From NCBI GenBank assembly GCA_028706995.1, contig JAQTVR010000072.1, forward strand, positions 1 through 6,117: a stretch of DNA of 6,117 nucleotides, given 5' to 3'. The position numbers were made by a program, and so were the translations under genes. Below are positions 5,008 through 6,117 of this stretch, piece after piece (the first letter of the stretch is position 1; each line of letters begins with the position of its first letter). Under the pieces are notes generated by a model. It made no database searches. It saw only the letters and a list, made by a program, of their open reading frames with translations, and was not told the origin of the DNA. Source of the DNA: Dehalococcoidales bacterium. Lineage in GTDB: Bacteria > Chloroflexota > Dehalococcoidia > Dehalococcoidales > UBA5627.

Positions 5008-6117
5008 ATGTCTGTCGAAGCATGGTATCTGGTGCTTCTGATCATTTGTGTTATTTTATCCGCTTTTTTCTCCAGCTCGGAAACCGCCTATATATCCCTG
5101 CAAAGATTTCGCCTGCAGCACATGGTGGAAACTAATGTTAAGGGTGCAAACAGGGTAGCCAGGATACTGGAAAAGCCTGAAAGATTACTATCAACTATTC
5201 TGTTGGGCAATAACCTGGTTAACATAGCAGCTACGGCTATTGCCACCACACTGGCGATAACGACGTGGGGGCAGGATACAGGTGTTGTCATTGCCACTAT
5301 CGGTATGACTATCATACTCCTGATCTTCGGAGAGACGACTCCAAAAACACTGGCCAAGCAACATTCAGAACGAGTATCCACCTTATTTGTACGCCCCATC
5401 GAGTGGTTAAGCTGGTTTTTTTACCCGGTTGTTTTCGTTCTTAGCTGGATAGCCTCGGGTTTTACGCGCTTGATAGGCGGCAAATCGGTTCCGAAAACAC
5501 TTGTAAGCGCAGATGAAATTCGCACTATGATAACGGTAGGGCACCAGGAGGGAACTGTCGAGGAATCCGAGGCCGATATGCTGCATGCGGTATTCGAATT
5601 CGGGGATAGTCCTGTAAACGATGTTCTCGTTCCGAGGCTGGAGGTTATCGGGGTGGAAAAAGGCAAAACCATTTCCGAGTTTTTAGCTATTTATTCCGAA
5701 AATCCGATGTCCCGTTTCCCTGTTTACATCGGGAACATGGACAATATAGTGGGTATTTTATCCATAAAAGACATCCTCATGGCTCAGGCAAAGGGGGCTA
5801 TAACCAGTGACAGCCTTATCGACGAACTTATACGCCCGGCTTATTTCGTACCGGAGACGAAGCCTATCAATGAACTGTTTGCCGAGATGCGGGATAAAAA
5901 TTTTCGTATGAGCATTGTAGTTGACGAATACGGCGGGACTGCCGGAATCGTCAGCTTAAGCCGCTTGATGGAAGAGATAGTAGGACCTGTCGGGGATGAA
6001 CTGGCGGCTGCCGAAAAAGATTATGAATCCATAGATGAAAATACCTTTCAGATTGATGGCACCATGCGTATCGAAGAAGCCAATGAAGAGATGGGGTTGG
6101 GCTTGCCGGAAGGTGAC
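5008..6117 (+). CDS. CNNM/CorC family membrane protein with CBS domains (putative Mg2+ transporter), 3' end outside window
   Basis: 370 residues are visible; relatives run about 420-440, so the C-terminus is cut off. The order is an N-terminal CNNM (DUF21) membrane domain to about residue 185, two CBS motifs (about 205-260 and 271-328), and the beginning of the CorC_HlyC domain (from about 340). Hydrophobic segments lie near 6-21, 60-85, 93-108 and 132-152. Conserved membrane motifs are FFSSSETA (20-27), GNNLVNI (67-73) and FGETTPKTLA (107-116), regions that line the ion site in CorC structures. The family exports or transports Mg2+ or related ions and binds ATP-Mg through its CBS pair; the hemolysin label is historical. 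DEYGGTAGIVS (306-316) is a family hallmark. ATG 5008 is preferred over the in-frame ATG 5002 because GAGGTG (4996-5001) leaves 6 nt to the former and none to the latter. The gene is divergent from tsaD. The actual ion is not shown by sequence. Confidence 0.94.
   Translation, partial: MSVEAWYLVLLIICVILSAFFSSSETAYISLQRFRLQHMVETNVKGANRVARILEKPERLLSTILLGNNLVNIAATAIATTLAITTWGQDTGVVIATIGMTIILLIFGETTPKTLAKQHSERVSTLFVRPIEWLSWFFYPVVFVLSWIASGFTRLIGGKSVPKTLVSADEIRTMITVGHQEGTVEESEADMLHAVFEFGDSPVNDVLVPRLEVIGVEKGKTISEFLAIYSENPMSRFPVYIGNMDNIVGILSIKDILMAQAKGAITSDSLIDELIRPAYFVPETKPINELFAEMRDKNFRMSIVVDEYGGTAGIVSLSRLMEEIVGPVGDELAAAEKDYESIDENTFQIDGTMRIEEANEEMGLGLPEGD

Noticed and set aside
5088..5672. Minus-strand open frames opposite the CNNM gene (5088-5399, 5421-5672)
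   Set aside because: They are shadows of a clearly coding plus-strand gene; the translations show no family features.
1..6117. Mobile elements, CRISPR arrays, phage genes or defence systems
   Set aside because: No direct-repeat arrays, transposase motifs or integrase were seen. Although a tRNA is present, no integrase or tRNA-3'-end duplication lies nearby to suggest an attachment site.

Overview
This is an ordinary housekeeping stretch of a bacterial chromosome, moderate in GC, with short intergenic gaps and genes on both strands. The GroEL N-terminus (GPKGRPVALEKKWGAP, where most bacteria have GPKGRNVVL), the overall GroEL/GroES sequence and the gene content resemble Dehalococcoidia-like Chloroflexota. 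This is recognition from memory, not a search, and is only moderately sure. I see no phage, IS element, CRISPR array or defence system, and no candidate for an undescribed system. The points worth a second look are regulatory.

Layout. Positions 1-119 hold two tandem tRNA genes on the minus strand: tRNA-Trp(CCA), then the first 40 nt of tRNA-Leu(GAG), which is cut by the window edge. Their promoter (141-170) lies back to back with a plus-strand promoter (204-234) for an M16 zinc peptidase gene (263-1528). That gene starts at a TTG with a good ribosome binding site, not at the more upstream TTG that the open frame allows. It converges on groEL, with a strong hairpin (1533-1561) between them. 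groES-groEL (3573 to 1617) form a minus-strand operon with a 37-nt gap. Upstream of it lie a sigma-70-type promoter and a slightly diverged CIRCE inverted repeat, the HrcA operator, placed over the expected transcription start. Upstream of that, on the same strand, is tsaD (4835 to 3852), with an extended -10 promoter so close to its ATG that the mRNA should be leaderless or nearly so. Divergent from tsaD is a CNNM/CorC-type membrane protein with CBS domains (from 5008, open at the window end). It has a near-consensus promoter and a roughly 90-nt AT-rich leader containing a 9-bp hairpin.

How the genes relate. The shared theme is protein synthesis and quality: two tRNAs, the enzyme for the t6A37 modification of ANN-decoding tRNAs (TsaD), the chaperonin and a processing-type peptidase. 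A CNNM-family divalent-cation membrane protein is adjacent. Only groES-groEL is a clear operon. tsaD may add read-through to it because no good terminator separates them. No gap between genes exceeds 300 bases; the longest, 3574-3851, holds the groES promoter, the CIRCE element and a 12-bp palindrome, and otherwise AT-rich sequence with no credible gene.
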